Below, in pieces: positions 61,558 to 64,000 of a stretch of DNA of 64,000 nt. The notes under the pieces were generated by a model, which had not been told where the DNA came from, did not search any database, and saw only the letters and a program-made list of their open reading frames with translations. Both the position numbers and the translations under genes were made by a program. Origin of the DNA: CBDDLD01 sp965250025 (GTDB lineage Bacteria; Bacteroidota; Bacteroidia; Flavobacteriales; Flavobacteriaceae); the NCBI GenBank assembly GCA_965250025.1, contig OZ252283.1, forward strand, positions 1,426,001 through 1,490,000. The letters run 5' to 3'. The stretch's first letter is position 1; each line of letters opens with the position of its first letter.

Positions 61558-64000
61558 ATGAGAAAAATATGCTGCATTGCCGTTTGCTTGCTATTGATGT
61601 TTAGTTACCATTCTGTAGAAGCACAGTCTAAACGAAAACGAAAAAAAGAAGCCGAAAAGGCCCTAAAGGCAGAACCACTTAAAAAGAAGAAAAAAGGCAA
61701 AATAAAAGCGTACCATGAAGTCATTACCAAAGACGCTGTAACCGATGAAGGTTTGTTTGATGTGCATATGGTAGATGACAAATATTATTTTGAGATCCCT
61801 AACGATCATCTCGATACCGACATGTTACTGGTCAGTCGTTTTGCCAAGCTGCCATCTAACCTTGGAGGCGGTTACGTTAATGCAGGTACCAAAACCAATA
61901 CCCGACTCATTACCTGGCAACGTTTTAAGAACAAAGTACTGATTAAAGAGAAATCCTATAGTGCTATTGCTAATGATAGCTTGCCTATACAGGTTTCTGT
62001 TTCATCTAATAATTATGAGCCAACACTATACGCGTTTGATATCAAAGCATTTTCTGAAGATTCTACGGCTGTAGTGATTGATGTTACGAGTTTTTACGGT
62101 TCCGATGTTAAAGCCATCAGTGGTTTATCCTCGGGATTACGAAAAGCCTATGGCGTAAGAAGCCTGGATAAGTCCAGAAGCTTTATCAATACCGTGAAAA
62201 GTTTTCCGGAGAATATCGAAGTCATTCAGGATTTTACCTACAATGCCACCAAACCACCAAGCAATCGTAGTGCTGAGACCATAAGTGTTCAAATGAACCA
62301 ATCCATGATCTTATTGCCTAAAGAAAAAATGCAACCTCGATATTTTGACGATCGTGTTGGCTGGTTTACTTTGAGTCGATACGATTATAGCAGTGAGGCA
62401 TTAAAATCCGATCAAAAAACATATATAAGACGCTGGCGATTAGTACCCAAAGATATTGAAGCCTATAAACGAGGTGAATTGGTAGAGCCTGTGAAGCCTA
62501 TTGTGTATTATTTAGATCCGGCTACACCCGAAAAGTTCAGAAGCTATATGAAAGAAGGGGTAGAGTTATGGCAGAAAGCCTTTGAAGTGGCAGGATTTAA
62601 AAATGCGATTATTGCTAAAGACCCGCCATCGAAAACTGAAGATCCGGAATTTAGTCCGGAAGACATCAGGTATTCTGTGATACGCTATGTGGCCAGTACT
62701 ACGCGAAATGCTACCGGACCTAGCGTTTCTGATCCTCGAACCGGAGAAATCATCGAAAGTGATATCATATGGTACCATAATCATTTAAGATCCTATCGTA
62801 ACCGATACATGCTCGAAACCGGAGCAGCAAATCCATCGGCACGAACACTAAATACTCCCGATGCTGAAATAGGAGAGATGATGAAAATGGTCATAGCTCA
62901 TGAGGTGGGGCATACCTTGGGGTTACCACATAATATGTGTGCCAGTAATGCCTATGATGTGGAGAGTTACAGAGATGGTACATTTACACAAAAGTATGGT
63001 ATTGCAGCAACCATAATGGATTATGCACGATACAATTACATTGCCCAACCGGGCGATACTAATATTAGATTTATAAGACAATTGGGGCCTTACGATGAGT
63101 ATGCCATTAATTATGGATACCGCTATATTCCCGAAGCTTCATCTGCTGAAGACGAACGTCAAACTTTGGATCAATGGATCATGGACAAAGCAGATGATCC
63201 ACGCTACAAGTTTGGGAAGCAAAGTAGTCGCTTCGACCCTAGGTCACAAACGGAAGATATTGGTGATAATAGTATTAAAGCCAGTACTTATGGACTTAAA
63301 AACTTAAAAATCGTAGCGGCCAATTTGCCAAAATGGACCAGTGATCAAACGAACGATTATAGTGATTTAGCCGAGCTGTACGGTGAGCTTTTGAGCGTGT
63401 GGTCAAGATATATAGGCCATGTTACCACACATATTGGCGGCGTGCATGAAGATCTCAAAACACCATCACAGCCGGGTGTGGTTTATTCGGCAGTTGCTAA
63501 AGCAGATCAACAAGCTGCCATGCAATGGTTGCATAAGAATGCTTTTACATCGCCTACCTGGATGGTCGATAAAAGTATTATGACCAATATTGATTATGCC
63601 GGATACACTGATCGTTTCAGACGATTGCAAGCCAGACATTTAAACGGCATATTAAGTTTTGAACGTTTGGGAAGGTTATTAGATCACCATGCCTTAGATG
63701 CAAGTAATTATTCGGCATTACAAATGCTAAGAGATTTACGAAAAGGCCTTTGGTCTGAAACGAAACAAGTTGCTAATGTAAGCATGTATCGCAGAAACTT
63801 ACAACGTGTTTATATTGATAGAATGGGGTATTTAATGACTGAAAAAATGGATCCTAACCGCAGTCGTAAATACTATAATGTCAATCAGTCCGACGTTAGA
63901 GCATTGGTAAGAGGAGAACTTAATGTTTTGCGTAAAGCACTCAAAATTGCAGCAACACAGGCCGTGAATACTGAAACACGATACCATTATAGGGATTGTA
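61558..64000 (+). CDS. secreted zinc metalloprotease (DUF5117/DUF5118-type), cut by window edge
   Basis: An ATG at 61558 starts a frame of 814 codons that stays open to the window end. The signal peptide (CIAVCLLLMFSYHSVEAQ) is followed by a lysine- and arginine-rich stretch. The metzincin-like zinc motif HEVGHTLGLPH lies at residues 448-458 with His448, His452 and His458 as ligands and Glu449 catalytic, and IMDYARYNY follows near 485 as a Met-turn-like segment. N-terminal segments such as LLVSRFAKLPSNLGGGYVNAG match the DUF5117/5118 large metalloproteases of Bacteroidota. The protein is probably periplasmic or surface-exposed; the C terminus lies outside the window. Confidence 0.88.
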   Translation, partial: MRKICCIAVCLLLMFSYHSVEAQSKRKRKKEAEKALKAEPLKKKKKGKIKAYHEVITKDAVTDEGLFDVHMVDDKYYFEIPNDHLDTDMLLVSRFAKLPSNLGGGYVNAGTKTNTRLITWQRFKNKVLIKEKSYSAIANDSLPIQVSVSSNNYEPTLYAFDIKAFSEDSTAVVIDVTSFYGSDVKAISGLSSGLRKAYGVRSLDKSRSFINTVKSFPENIEVIQDFTYNATKPPSNRSAETISVQMNQSMILLPKEKMQPRYFDDRVGWFTLSRYDYSSEALKSDQKTYIRRWRLVPKDIEAYKRGELVEPVKPIVYYLDPATPEKFRSYMKEGVELWQKAFEVAGFKNAIIAKDPPSKTEDPEFSPEDIRYSVIRYVASTTRNATGPSVSDPRTGEIIESDIIWYHNHLRSYRNRYMLETGAANPSARTLNTPDAEIGEMMKMVIAHEVGHTLGLPHNMCASNAYDVESYRDGTFTQKYGIAATIMDYARYNYIAQPGDTNIRFIRQLGPYDEYAINYGYRYIPEASSAEDERQTLDQWIMDKADDPRYKFGKQSSRFDPRSQTEDIGDNSIKASTYGLKNLKIVAANLPKWTSDQTNDYSDLAELYGELLSVWSRYIGHVTTHIGGVHEDLKTPSQPGVVYSAVAKADQQAAMQWLHKNAFTSPTWMVDKSIMTNIDYAGYTDRFRRLQARHLNGILSFERLGRLLDHHALDASNYSALQMLRDLRKGLWSETKQVANVSMYRRNLQRVYIDRMGYLMTEKMDPNRSRKYYNVNQSDVRALVRGELNVLRKALKIAATQAVNTETRYHYRDC

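Noticed and set aside
1..64000. tRNA, rRNA, prophage or insertion sequence
   Set aside because: No cloverleaf-like segments, transposase motifs or phage genes were recognised by reading; a covariance search would be decisive for RNAs.

Overview
The window looks like a chromosomal segment of a member of the Flavobacteriaceae (phylum Bacteroidota). It is AT-rich. It has PorX, which regulates the type IX secretion system (T9SS), a fused lpxC-fabZ gene, and a surface enzyme with a T9SS-type C-terminal sorting domain. Several genes have an upstream TAnnTTTG motif, the Bacteroidota -7 promoter element, and Shine-Dalgarno sequences are rare. I cannot name the genus from sequence alone.

Layout. 1-2.6 kb holds the start of aroB (truncated by the window edge), proline dehydrogenase and a GNAT-type acyltransferase. 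2.6-21.2 kb is one minus-strand block for a Wzx/Wzy-type exopolysaccharide. In transcription order it encodes a flippase, a polymerase, an asparagine-synthase-like amidotransferase, two glycosyltransferases, a second amidotransferase, a third glycosyltransferase, a PglC-like initiating transferase, a FemAB-like protein, a NodB deacetylase, a DegT aminotransferase broken by one in-frame amber codon, a PglF-like dehydratase, a Wza exporter and a Wzc tyrosine kinase. Divergent from it, at 21.6-25.7 kb, is a large secreted pectate-lyase-like protein with bacterial Ig domains and seven alternating repeats.

25.7-31.6 kb carries alanine dehydrogenase, a tiny secreted peptide overlapping a membrane protein, tsaE, porX and an HD phosphohydrolase. 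31.7-37.4 kb is the lipid A block (lpxD, lpxC-fabZ, lpxA) with efp, a second lpxD-like gene and sucD. 37.5-44.8 kb has an M16 peptidase lipoprotein, fabG, a small secreted protein, a von Willebrand-like membrane protein and an SPFH protein. 44.87-52.0 kb is a complete histidine operon (hisG-D-C-B-H-A-F-IE) preceded by a convincing His-codon leader peptide and transcription attenuator.

52.1-64 kb is mixed housekeeping: a TruA-family enzyme, a sodium/solute symporter, small membrane and hypothetical proteins, a DUF2461 protein, an SDR/TetR pair with matched palindromic operators, a DUF72 protein, a thioesterase, a MscS channel and the first part of a large zinc metalloprotease that runs off the window. 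No rRNA, tRNA, CRISPR array, prophage or insertion sequence was seen. The most notable signals are the his attenuator, the nonsense codon in the sugar aminotransferase, and the resemblance of the exopolysaccharide gene set to exosortase-linked loci although no exosortase is present.
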